Source: Desulfuromonas sp. CSMB_57
GTDB lineage: Bacteria > Desulfobacterota > Desulfuromonadia > Desulfuromonadales > Syntrophotaleaceae
Assembly (NCBI RefSeq): GCF_020194955.2
Contig: NZ_JAFCIY020000030.1
Location: forward strand, 20,665 to 84,664
DNA: 64,000 bases
Reading direction: 5' to 3'
Below the pieces are notes generated by a model. That model saw only the letters and a list, made by a program, of their open reading frames with translations, was not told the DNA's origin and ran no database searches. Position 1 is the stretch's first letter; each line of letters begins with the position of its first letter. This document shows, in pieces, positions 54,886 through 63,634 of the stretch. A program made the translations under genes and the position numbers.

Positions 54886-56628
54886 TCAGGGATTGACCTT
54901 CACCTTGCCGCCGAGAACCCGAATGCCGGATTTGTCGATGAGAATTTTGTTACCGCCGACCTCGATGGTTATCTTCTTTTTGGCTTTGAGGATGATTTCC
55001 TCGGCGGTCTCCGTGAGTTTACCGGTGACGTCGGTGTTGCTGTCGCCGCCGATGGTCTGTCCCTTGTCGTTCTTTATCAAAATGTTCCAGTCTTTTTCGC
55101 TGCGCAGGAAGATTTCTTCGGCGCCCTTCGCATCATCGAAGCGCAACTCATGGAATCCCTCGCCCTTGTGGGTTTTCGTTCTGAAGCCGCTTTGGGTTAC
55201 ACTTTTTTTGAGGCTGTTGATTGGCATGTTGTCGGAGTTGTAGACGCTGCCGGTGACGATGGGTCGGTCCGGATCTCCTTCCAGAAAATCAACCAGAACT
55301 TCATCACCGACGCGAGGAATGTATTGAGCTCCCCGTGCGCCGCCGCCCCAACTATGAGCGACTCTGATCCAACAGGAACTGGTGTCGTCGCGCTTGCCGA
55401 GTCGATCCCAGTGGAAGTGGACAATTATCCGTCCATATTCGTCTGTACAAATTTCCTCACCTTTTGGTCCGACGACGGTGGCAGTCTGAAGGCCGGTTAT
55501 AACGGGCTTTGGCGTGATTCTGGGCGGGCGGAATTCCGTATTGGCAGGGAGGCAGGAAAAGCCGTTTTCATATCTGGAGCCACCGTTTCCTTTCTCTTCC
55601 AGTGATTGTGGCTGTTCACCGGAATGCGCGGCGGCGACGATGAGGTATTCTTTCTCGTCATACACTTTGTCTCTGTCCGACAAGATGAATTTGAACCCCG
55701 TAGTGATGCGATGGCAGTTGCTTGTTCCCTTCGCTTTAATTTTAAGCAGATTTTGCTCCGCCAGTCGGATCTTTGCCATGATGTTTCCATTGGACTTGTT
55801 TAAATATTTTCCTGAATAGTCATATATTTCAATGTCTTTGAAGTCTTTTTCATTTGTATTGACCTTAAGGTTGTTTGACGTATGCTCATAGTTGAAGCTC
55901 GTGTGAGTATACGCACCCGGCCTGATCCTTTGTGAATAGCTGAAGGCAGAGATGCTTTCTTCTTTGGCGTTCATCCCGTTAGAAGTATTAAAAGTCACAT
56001 TGGACTTCCCCTTGATCTGAGAACAATGGCTGGCGTTGTCGGTTATAACCAGCGTATGCTTATCTTTCTCATGCTCGAAAAAATAGAAGATTCCTTCTTC
56101 TTCCAAGAGGCGCGAGATGAAATTCAGGTCCGTTTCGCGGTATTGGACGCAATAGTCCTTGATAATATCTTTGCGGTTAAGGGCGAACCTGACGCGGTTT
56201 TCGTCGATGCCGCTCTCTTCGAGAACCTTGGACACAATGTCCTGAAGCGGTTTGTTCTGAAAAATACGACAATCGCGTTCGAGGGAAAGAAGCCAAAGGG
56301 AAGGTACTAGTCGCGTATGGAAGAGGTTATAAGTCCCATCGCTTCCAGCCTGTTCAAATTTGACAATTATGCCGTGGAAATAGCGGTTCAAATCCAGTGG
56401 TTTTCGTGTTTGCGCCTCGATTGACGCCGGCATGTCGCTCAGGATGGTTAGTACTGCTTCACATGCAGCTACTTCGTCGAAGGTGATCTTTATTGTCTTG
56501 GGAACGGCAAGGGTCAGGTTGACCTCATATGTGCAAGAAATCCCTTCTAAAGCATCAAAAGCAACCACTCGAGTCTGGTAACTTTTCCCTTTTATATCGA
56601 ACAGAAACCGTGAATCAGAAGCGCCCAT
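54886..56628 (-). CDS. vgrG: Type VI secretion tip protein VgrG
   Basis: 580 aa from the ATG at 56628 (AAGGAGA upstream). The gp27-like part covers about 1-370, with YCVQYRETDLNFISRLLEEE. Then comes the gp5-like OB fold with EEICTDEYGRIIVHFHWDR, SCWIRVAHSWGG and YIPRVGDEVLVDFLEGDPDRP, and the beta-helix tail GFRTKTHKGEGFHELRFDD. The end is short (GGNKILIDKSGIRVLGGKVK), so it is a structural VgrG with no fused effector. It forms the spike trimer. It lies between the PAAR gene and the lysozyme-like gene, both probable cargoes. The N-terminal half is low in G+C. Confidence 0.95.
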   Translation of the reverse strand: MGASDSRFLFDIKGKSYQTRVVAFDALEGISCTYEVNLTLAVPKTIKITFDEVAACEAVLTILSDMPASIEAQTRKPLDLNRYFHGIIVKFEQAGSDGTYNLFHTRLVPSLWLLSLERDCRIFQNKPLQDIVSKVLEESGIDENRVRFALNRKDIIKDYCVQYRETDLNFISRLLEEEGIFYFFEHEKDKHTLVITDNASHCSQIKGKSNVTFNTSNGMNAKEESISAFSYSQRIRPGAYTHTSFNYEHTSNNLKVNTNEKDFKDIEIYDYSGKYLNKSNGNIMAKIRLAEQNLLKIKAKGTSNCHRITTGFKFILSDRDKVYDEKEYLIVAAAHSGEQPQSLEEKGNGGSRYENGFSCLPANTEFRPPRITPKPVITGLQTATVVGPKGEEICTDEYGRIIVHFHWDRLGKRDDTSSCWIRVAHSWGGGARGAQYIPRVGDEVLVDFLEGDPDRPIVTGSVYNSDNMPINSLKKSVTQSGFRTKTHKGEGFHELRFDDAKGAEEIFLRSEKDWNILIKNDKGQTIGGDSNTDVTGKLTETAEEIILKAKKKITIEVGGNKILIDKSGIRVLGGKVKVNP

Positions 56629-56714
56629 GGAACTCTCCTTGAATTGAAATGCAACAGTTTTTTTTTTGTTTTTATTCTTATCTTGAAAACGCAATGCCTT
56701 CATCGAAACCAGGT

Positions 56715-57659
56715 TTAATCGCCGTACCGGCCTCTTATTGCACTGTAGGTATCATGGACGTTTTTCAATGGGGCGTCGCAGCCCGCCCCTTGGTAGCGCA
56801 ACATGATTTGTTCGTATGCTGAACATCCGAGCTTTTGGGGGAGGGACTCAGGAAGCAGGAATTCCATCATGATGGATATTTGTTCCTGGGAAATGCCGGG
56901 TTCCTGGACGCTTCGGCTTGGCTGTATAATTGTTTGGCTCTTCGATGGTTGCCATTGTTTTTTCAGAAGCAAGGCTTCATTCTTGGAACGGCCTGGATAT
57001 TTGGGATCGTTTAGGTGTTGACAGATTTCGTCAATGTCAGCTCCATTTTTGATTGCTTTTGCGGCATTTCTCCCGCCTGTGTTCCATCTTCCATGATATA
57101 GCGCGCTCAGTAATACAATTCTCTGTTCTTCCGTCAGAGCTACAGGGTCAAGGCCAACTATTTTTAGTAACCTGTCAAGTTCTTCTTCATTATCGTCAAC
57201 AATTTGAGATGAAAAGGCGCGTGCAGCCGTGTCGGAAACACTTGGACTTTGGGAGGATTCCCATTTTTTGTTGAGCGGTCCCAAAAGGCGAACTAGCTTC
57301 CGTCCGCGGTCCGATAATTCGAAGGTACTTATAGTCTTTTTACCACCAGAGAAGTCTGGTTCTGGTGTATGATTAATTGCGTTCACTGTATCGGTGGCGA
57401 AGTCTTTTATTTTTAAAAATTCAGGTGAATCGGTTCCAAGCACGTTTTCAATTGCCGCTAAATTTTTTTTGTGGTCAGAAAATTCGCGACCGTTCGTTTT
57501 GTTGCCATCGTCTTTACGTGCAAGTAGAGCGATACCTTTACCTATTGTTGGGATTCCGACAGTGTCAAAATAAACCGTGGTTCTGAATCCTTCGTTACCA
57601 AGTAAGAACGCGTCCCGCAGATTCCGATATTTTGTATTCGTCTTATATGTGCCGTCCAT
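56715..57659 (-). CDS. Lysozyme-like protein, probable T6SS muramidase effector
   Basis: 314 aa from the ATG at 57659 (GGAG upstream); an ATG at 57680 overlaps the previous gene. Near the N-terminus GNEGFRTTVYFDTVGIPTIG carries Glu23, Asp32 and Thr38, with exactly the spacing of the T4 lysozyme catalytic residues Glu11, Asp20 and Thr26. A middle insertion and a C-terminal about 90 residues are not recognised. No signal peptide is present, as expected for a T6SS cargo delivered by the tip. It sits between an LprI-type gene and vgrG. It should cleave peptidoglycan glycan strands in target cells; that role is inferred. Confidence 0.82.
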   Translation of the reverse strand: MDGTYKTNTKYRNLRDAFLLGNEGFRTTVYFDTVGIPTIGKGIALLARKDDGNKTNGREFSDHKKNLAAIENVLGTDSPEFLKIKDFATDTVNAINHTPEPDFSGGKKTISTFELSDRGRKLVRLLGPLNKKWESSQSPSVSDTAARAFSSQIVDDNEEELDRLLKIVGLDPVALTEEQRIVLLSALYHGRWNTGGRNAAKAIKNGADIDEICQHLNDPKYPGRSKNEALLLKKQWQPSKSQTIIQPSRSVQEPGISQEQISIMMEFLLPESLPQKLGCSAYEQIMLRYQGAGCDAPLKNVHDTYSAIRGRYGD

Positions 57660-57669
57660 TTGGACTCCA

Positions 57670-58836
57670 TTACCATGCATTGTTTACGTTAAACTTAAAT
57701 GAGCAGGATAGTTCCTGTCCATCTTGGTGGTCCTGGACAGCGCCAACAAGAAGCCAATTGTCGTAAGATGTAGATTTTCGTACTTCCCAAAACATAACAT
57801 CAGTGTCAAGGGTTATTAATCCAGAAAATTCGGTAGGCCCCTCTATGGTATTCTGAGGTTGATCTAAGAGATTGTCTTCCCAATATTCAAATGAATAAGC
57901 TCTCTCACCGTTGGGTGAAATCCATAACAATCCGTCCATGCCAAGCTTTCTTTTCTCCAAAGAAAAATACTTGTCATCAAGGTCAAATAATATGGTGGCC
58001 AGGATTATTCGTTTGTAGCCGGTATTTGTGGTCGGTTCACTAAACATTAAGTTTGCCGAGTCCTTGCGTATCCCTCCGAATTCGAAGAATGGCTCCTGTT
58101 GATCCCACATATAGGCAAAGTTGTTCCGATATATTTGGGAATCCTCAACGATATTGCCTTGAGCAAAGAAAAGTTGCTGATTGTGAAAGGCCATTTCACG
58201 CAATTGCTGATATAGTTCGAGTTTCTGTTGCCGGGTACTTGCATGGACCGTCGGTTCGGGTACGCTGGCCTGCTGCAGATTTTGCCAAATGAATTCACAA
58301 ACCTCGGGTTTGTCTGTCTTGAATATTTCTGAGATTTCTACATTTTGGGCCTTTCGTGCAAGCTCTTTGAGTTGCGCAAGTTGCTCTGAGAGCCGTTCCA
58401 TCACTGCGTCTTTTGATGGGCCTGAGGCCGTGGGCGCGGACGCGCGGGCTAATTTGAGCTTGTGTCCTAATTCCCTGATTCGTAATTCATAGTTGTCTCT
58501 AAGACACTCTGGCTTGACGGCGCACGGTGAGGCCTTTGGTAGGGTCCTTAACATGTTTAACCAATTGCGCTGGTCCCTGATTAAATCATTACGTTCATCG
58601 GGGCGGTCCTTTAGTTCAGTCTTTGTTTCCGCATACAGCTTTGCTATCTGTTCATCCAACGTTGAAAGACCGGCATCGGAGCAAATGGTTTTCTCCATGA
58701 TAGTCTCTGCTTTTTCACAATTGAAACTCGCCGAATGGGCGGGGATTGAATTGCAACCGAATATAAGCAAACTGAATATCCATATTTTGTGAACATTATT
58801 TACGTGGCGCACTGTAAATTTTTGACTAATTTTCAT
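57670..58836 (-). CDS. Exported LprI-like protein, probable immunity to the lysozyme
   Basis: 388 aa with a Sec signal (KIWIFSLLIFGCNSIPAHSA). The mature N-terminus FNCEKAETIMEKTICSD, then LSTLDEQIAKLYAET and RDQRNWLNML, is the LprI_N (DUF1311) domain with paired cysteines. LprI of Mycobacterium tuberculosis inhibits lysozyme. The remaining about 250 residues, ending in GAVQDHQDGQELSCSFKFN, are not recognised. The stop lies 11 bases before the lysozyme start. A periplasmic lysozyme inhibitor next to a muramidase is the expected immunity arrangement. The region is A+T-rich compared with the core genes. The 271 bases upstream (58837-59107) show no gene. Confidence 0.75.
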   Translation of the reverse strand: MKISQKFTVRHVNNVHKIWIFSLLIFGCNSIPAHSASFNCEKAETIMEKTICSDAGLSTLDEQIAKLYAETKTELKDRPDERNDLIRDQRNWLNMLRTLPKASPCAVKPECLRDNYELRIRELGHKLKLARASAPTASGPSKDAVMERLSEQLAQLKELARKAQNVEISEIFKTDKPEVCEFIWQNLQQASVPEPTVHASTRQQKLELYQQLREMAFHNQQLFFAQGNIVEDSQIYRNNFAYMWDQQEPFFEFGGIRKDSANLMFSEPTTNTGYKRIILATILFDLDDKYFSLEKRKLGMDGLLWISPNGERAYSFEYWEDNLLDQPQNTIEGPTEFSGLITLDTDVMFWEVRKSTSYDNWLLVGAVQDHQDGQELSCSFKFNVNNAW

Positions 58837-59107
58837 AAGTATGCGTTCCTTTCGATAAAAAACTCCAAAATAGTCACGAGCCCTCGCTTAAACTCCAGAC
58901 TTTCCCATTGCCTTGGAGGGCAGCTGATACATTAAGTCTGTGTAAAAATCATTAATGATAGCTTCGGATTCACTCAGAAATTCGCTCCTTTAATGTCAAT
59001 CATAAAATGGCCGCGTAATCAGAACTGGCGTTTATGACGTTCATGCCTTTGCGGGACAGTTGGTTGCCAAGCCGTCCTCCGGGATTTCTGCCTCGTTCTT
59101 TTTCCGG

Positions 59108-61906
59108 CTATAACCGCGGTCTTTGGCCCACCATCAGGGGATAGTCGTAGACGGCTCCATTCTGGAGGTCCTCGACCCGGGTGCGGATAAAGAAGGCTTC
59201 AGAAACAAACTCCCGCAGAAAATGGTTCAGGACGGCTCCGAACAGATAGACATCGCCCGGCCCGTCGAAGCAGGCGCCGTTCAGTTTCAGTTCCATGGTC
59301 CAGCCCTGACGCCACTCTCCCCGGATGACGCGGCCAAGGGGTTGGGCGCGAAAGCCCACCAGACCCTGAAGGCGTTGTTCCAGGGCGTTGGTGGTGCGCC
59401 ATTGGGTGCTCACGTTGGTACCGGCCAGATTCAGAATGGCTCTCAGGCCGGCGGCCGTGAGCAATCTGGGATTCTGTATGGACAGACCCAGAAAGCGCCA
59501 GGCACGATTGTCCAGAAAATCGCCAGCCATGGCGGTAGTCGCCGGAATGCAATTGGCAAATCGGGCAAACGGGGGCGAACTGTCCGTGGGCAGGCAGATA
59601 TCGCCGGGCCGCAGCTTGTCCGGCAGTTTGCCGTTGGTGCAGAGCAGATCCATGTTGAGAAGGATTTCTTCATACCTGCCGGCCTCCTGAGTCAGACGGA
59701 CGCGCAGGGTGGTATCCAGCCCCGGCCGCAGCGGAGAGACTAGCCGCTTGATCTGAAAGGTACAGCTATTGGAGGAGGGCCAAGGGGCCTGCCAGGTCGG
59801 CTCGAAGGGCAGGCGGGTGGCGGGTCCCTGGATGATACCCTCCACCTTTTGGATGGAATGCACCTCAAGGTGAGCTGCGTCGTGCCGGTCCGAAAGGACG
59901 GGGTGATCCATCGGCTGGGCGGTTTTCATCAACACCTTGCTGCGCACGGGAAACAGGTTGACCGCGGGAGTGGCAAAGAGGACAAAATTATCCGCCGTCA
60001 CCGGCCCGGGCCGAAACGGCAAAGTGTCGAATTCGAAGCGCAGGGTGAAACGGCCCTCCTTGCCCCGCTTGGTCCAGGATTCCCAGCCGGTGAGTTCCAC
60101 CAACAGAAATTTTTCCGGCAACAGGGTAAAGTCCCGCAGAATGCGCCCTCTGGAAGGCGGGCAGGATGCAAAGGGGTTCAGGCTTTCATTATCGCCAAAC
60201 CCCACCGTTTGCAGACAGGCCGGGTCCAGGCTGACGGCGTCTGTTTCGGAACCACTGAAAAGGACCACGCGGCTAAGATGGCGGGTCAACAGCAGGTACA
60301 GATTGGCAGCTTGCGGGTAATCCCCGGCCAGATAAAAGCGCAGGCGCTGCGGCTGCCAATCGGTCAAAGAGATGTTTTTCAAAACTATATGCAGGGTTAT
60401 GGCCGCCGCACGCCCTTCCGGCCCGGAAAAGGCGGCATGTTCAACGGTCAGGGGATGGACCTCGACCGGCAGGCTGGTGGTAAACTGGCAGCTGGTGCCT
60501 TCCAAGGGGACGGAGTCGAGTTGAACGCCCGCGGGCACGGTCTGAGAAGTGGTGAGATGAGGCTTGGGCGTAAAGGTGACGACCGTGGCCGCGGCAACTG
60601 GCTCTAAATGCTCGGGAGCAATGGCCTGAAGGATCTCCTGAATCACCTCCGGCACATCGTCTTCGAGCTTGCGCCGCAACAGGGCGCAGTACAGGGCGGT
60701 GCCTTCCAGGAGGCGCTCGACGCCGGGGTCGGCGTGGGGGCCGCTGACCATGGGCGCCAGGTTGGGATGCCCGGCGACGAAACGCTCGATCTGGTCGGTC
60801 AGACCGGCGCGTTCCCGGCGGTAGAGGTCGACCAGGGTGCCCTCCGACGCGGCCGGCCGCGGGTCGGGCAGGGTGGCGCCCTCCGGCGCGGTGTTCTGTT
60901 CCGGCCAGGGCGCGGACGGAAACAGGGTGCGCATCTCGCCCAGGGTGTCGCCGGCGAAGCACCAGGTGTTGAGGCCCAGGCGGGCCTCGGGATCGCCCAG
61001 GCGCAGGGGCCGGGCCTGACCGGCGGCCAGGATCAGTTCCAGGTCGTATTCCAGGGGGTCGGGCAGGTAGAAGGCCACCAGCCGGCACAGTTTTAGATAG
61101 CGCGGCGTGCCTGGCACCAGGCTGTTGTAGTCCTCCCAGCTCAAGGGGCCGATGGCGATGCGGAACTTGCCCATGACATCGTCCATGTGGCTGCCCAGGA
61201 CGGCGTCCACGCCGAGGCGGCAGCCGGACAGGCCCAGGCGCAGGCGCTGGTCCTCCGGGATGGGCACCCGACGGCGGATGTTCTGCAGGATGCGGATGTT
61301 CGGTTCCTTAAGGCTGTCCCGCAGCAGGGACTGCAACCCGGAGGGGGAGCGGGGAAACTGGCTCAGCAGGCCGGCGTAGCGCAGCAGGGAAAAGGCCTCC
61401 GGCACGCTTTCGGCCAGCTCTTTTTCGCCCAGGCCGATGAGGCAGAACAGCCGCTGTCGGGCGGCGGCGCTGTTGTCTTCCACCACCTGGTGCAGGAGGT
61501 TGTATTTGCTCCAGCATTCGAAATACAGGTGATAGAGCCGTTGATGTACGACATCGAAAAAATGGCGCAGCACCGAGCCATCGCCGGCCTGCTCCTCCAG
61601 CAATTCCTCGGTAAAGAAGGTGGGCAGGGGGGATGCGGAACCGTAGAGGCCGAGAAAGGTCGCGGTGATGCGCAAATCGGCGGCGTCCCCCTCGACCTTG
61701 GCCACGTCGGCAGCGGGAAAGGCCAGGGACAACTCGGGACGGATTCGCACCCGATCCTGCCAGGGCACCTCGGGCGGCGTGACGCCGCCGTGCTGTTGCA
61801 GGTAGCGCCGGGCCAGGCGCAGCACCTGGACAAAGGAGAACTGGTGGCCGTGCGCCAGCAGGTCGTCGAGCAGCGGCGAGTCGGTTATTCCTGACGAAGG
61901 GGCCAT
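59108..61906 (-). CDS. TssG-TssF fusion, T6SS baseplate
   Basis: 932 aa from the ATG at 61906, with AGGAGG upstream and a 22-base overlap with the tssF stop. Residues 1-332 are TssG: HQFSFVQVLRLARRYL, FLGLYGSASPLPTFFTEELL, and later LGLNTWCFAGDTLGEMRTLF. A Pro/Ala-rich linker (333-356) leads to a TssF-like part (357-932): LYRRERAGL, HPNLAPMVSGPHADPGVERL, FLLVELTGWESWTKRG, LLCTNGKLPDKLRPGDI and DGPGDVYLFGAVLNHFL. The same landmarks occur in the separate TssF encoded just upstream. Normal TssG is about 330-350 aa and ends where the linker begins. The fusion is in frame with no sign of frameshift. Confidence 0.88.
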   Translation of the reverse strand: MAPSSGITDSPLLDDLLAHGHQFSFVQVLRLARRYLQQHGGVTPPEVPWQDRVRIRPELSLAFPAADVAKVEGDAADLRITATFLGLYGSASPLPTFFTEELLEEQAGDGSVLRHFFDVVHQRLYHLYFECWSKYNLLHQVVEDNSAAARQRLFCLIGLGEKELAESVPEAFSLLRYAGLLSQFPRSPSGLQSLLRDSLKEPNIRILQNIRRRVPIPEDQRLRLGLSGCRLGVDAVLGSHMDDVMGKFRIAIGPLSWEDYNSLVPGTPRYLKLCRLVAFYLPDPLEYDLELILAAGQARPLRLGDPEARLGLNTWCFAGDTLGEMRTLFPSAPWPEQNTAPEGATLPDPRPAASEGTLVDLYRRERAGLTDQIERFVAGHPNLAPMVSGPHADPGVERLLEGTALYCALLRRKLEDDVPEVIQEILQAIAPEHLEPVAAATVVTFTPKPHLTTSQTVPAGVQLDSVPLEGTSCQFTTSLPVEVHPLTVEHAAFSGPEGRAAAITLHIVLKNISLTDWQPQRLRFYLAGDYPQAANLYLLLTRHLSRVVLFSGSETDAVSLDPACLQTVGFGDNESLNPFASCPPSRGRILRDFTLLPEKFLLVELTGWESWTKRGKEGRFTLRFEFDTLPFRPGPVTADNFVLFATPAVNLFPVRSKVLMKTAQPMDHPVLSDRHDAAHLEVHSIQKVEGIIQGPATRLPFEPTWQAPWPSSNSCTFQIKRLVSPLRPGLDTTLRVRLTQEAGRYEEILLNMDLLCTNGKLPDKLRPGDICLPTDSSPPFARFANCIPATTAMAGDFLDNRAWRFLGLSIQNPRLLTAAGLRAILNLAGTNVSTQWRTTNALEQRLQGLVGFRAQPLGRVIRGEWRQGWTMELKLNGACFDGPGDVYLFGAVLNHFLREFVSEAFFIRTRVEDLQNGAVYDYPLMVGQRPRL

Positions 61907-63612
61907 GGGTAACGCCCTCCTTTCCACAGATCCCGTACCATCAGCCGGGTAAAATCGTTGATGGCCGAGTAGCGAGCGAAAAACCGTTCGAGGATGCAGC
62001 CGAACAGGTACAGGTCGCCCGGTCCGGAAAAGTGATCGAGACGTGCCTTGAAATGGATTTCGCTGCCCCTCACGGATTGGCCGTCCTGTCGGTCCGCGCT
62101 GTTGAAGATGAGGATTTCTTCCAAGCCTTCGATGCGCTTGAGGTTGGCGGCCGTCGCGGCGGTGTTTGCCTTTCCGTCGAAAATATAGAGGCGCAGCAGG
62201 GTGGCGACGTTATCTTCGCACCCCATGGGCATCTCGTTCAGATAAAGGTGAGTGGTCAGGTGCCACAACATGCCCGGTCCCAGGGGCGGTAACACTCCGG
62301 GCTGAATTGCCGTGATGTTGCGACCGGCGACGGCAGGAGGAAGTCCGGTGCCGGGACGGTGGATATCGCCGAGACGCAGGCTCTCCGGCAGGCGGCCGTT
62401 GCTGCAGGTGACCTCCAGGGACAGTATTTCGCCTTCAGGAAAAGGCGTTTCGGCGGGATAGGCCAGATTCAGACAGGTATGATAATCCTGTCCGGATGGT
62501 GACAGTTCCGGATAGACGTGGTAGGACGGCACCGGTTTTTCGTTTTCGCCAAACAAGTGAAAGGGCGCGTAGTGGCGCTCTCGGCCCGTGGCGGGACACA
62601 GGCCCGTGACCCTATCGACGGAATGGATGGGCCGGTGTGCGGGCCTGGAACCGCTGGGCCGCAGTCGATAGGTATGGGTGCGATGGTCGGCGAAAACCGG
62701 ATCGGCGTCATGGGCAAACAGGTTGATGGCCGGAACCGTATTGAGGGCGAAGCTGCCGCGTGCGATGCGAGACGGCGCGAAGGGCAGATCGTCCAATTGA
62801 ATGCGAATGCGGAAATCGGTCCCAGTGCCTCGCGAGGTCCAGTTTTCCCAGCCGGCCAGATCGAAGGCCAGAAATTTTTCCGGCAGGTGGAAATATTCCT
62901 GCAACAGGCGAAAGCCGGCAAAGGCATTGGGCGGGTAGGGGAACAGCGCTTCCTCTTCTGCATAACCCACCGGGCGCAGGCAGGTTGGCGGCAGGGCGAT
63001 GGAATTGGTCTCATCGGCACAAAGGGTGATCTGGCGGGCATGGACGCAGAGCAACAGAAACAATTCCGTGGCCGAAGCCCGGTCGCCGGCGAGAAACAGG
63101 CGCAGTCGGCGCGGTTGCCATTCGGCAAGGGTCAGACCGTGCAGTTGCAGGGAGAGGACGATTTCCCCGGCCCGGCCGGATCCGTTTTGCAGGGCGGCCT
63201 CCTGTAATTCCAGAGGATGAACATCCAGATCCTCGGTGGTGCGAAACAGGCAGGGCGTGCCATCCACCGGCATCGAGGCCAGTAGGCTGCCGGCGGGAAC
63301 CGTGACGATGCGGCCATGGGATTTCGGCGTGCTGAATTCGAGCATGGTGCAGGCTGGAAGGGGCCGCGGATAGTGGGGCAGCAGATGCTGCACCAAGGTG
63401 CGGGTGAAATCCGGGCGACTTGCAATAAGGCTTTGTTCCAGAAGGTCCTTCAGGAAGGCCACGCCATCCAGGGTACGCTCCACGTCCGGGTCGGCCGACG
63501 GACCGCTCAGCAACGGCGCCAGGGACGGGTAGGCATGGGAGAAGGCCGCGCTAAAGGCTTTGAGTTGCTGCAACTGGGTTTGAAATGATGGACAGAACAA
63601 GCGGGGCCTCAT
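61885..63612 (-). CDS. tssF: T6SS baseplate subunit TssF
   Basis: 575 aa, the usual TssF length. Features shared with the fused copy: HAYPSLAPLLSGPSADPDVE near the start, FLAFDLAGWENWTSRGTG in the middle, EVTCSNGRLPESLRLGDIH, and FSGPGDLYLFGCILERFFAR near the end. No strong ribosome site precedes the ATG at 63612, which is 22 bases after the tssE stop, so translation may be coupled. TssF with TssG and TssK forms the baseplate wedge around VgrG. Confidence 0.92.
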   Translation of the reverse strand: MRPRLFCPSFQTQLQQLKAFSAAFSHAYPSLAPLLSGPSADPDVERTLDGVAFLKDLLEQSLIASRPDFTRTLVQHLLPHYPRPLPACTMLEFSTPKSHGRIVTVPAGSLLASMPVDGTPCLFRTTEDLDVHPLELQEAALQNGSGRAGEIVLSLQLHGLTLAEWQPRRLRLFLAGDRASATELFLLLCVHARQITLCADETNSIALPPTCLRPVGYAEEEALFPYPPNAFAGFRLLQEYFHLPEKFLAFDLAGWENWTSRGTGTDFRIRIQLDDLPFAPSRIARGSFALNTVPAINLFAHDADPVFADHRTHTYRLRPSGSRPAHRPIHSVDRVTGLCPATGRERHYAPFHLFGENEKPVPSYHVYPELSPSGQDYHTCLNLAYPAETPFPEGEILSLEVTCSNGRLPESLRLGDIHRPGTGLPPAVAGRNITAIQPGVLPPLGPGMLWHLTTHLYLNEMPMGCEDNVATLLRLYIFDGKANTAATAANLKRIEGLEEILIFNSADRQDGQSVRGSEIHFKARLDHFSGPGDLYLFGCILERFFARYSAINDFTRLMVRDLWKGGRYPWPLRQE

Positions 63613-63634
63613 GACAGGTTAAGAACCAAAACAA

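Noticed and set aside
59108..61906. The TssG-TssF fusion as a sequencing error
   Set aside because: Both parts are complete and in frame with a plausible 24-residue linker. A single-base error would break the frame rather than create a clean fusion, although loss of a short spacer cannot be fully excluded.
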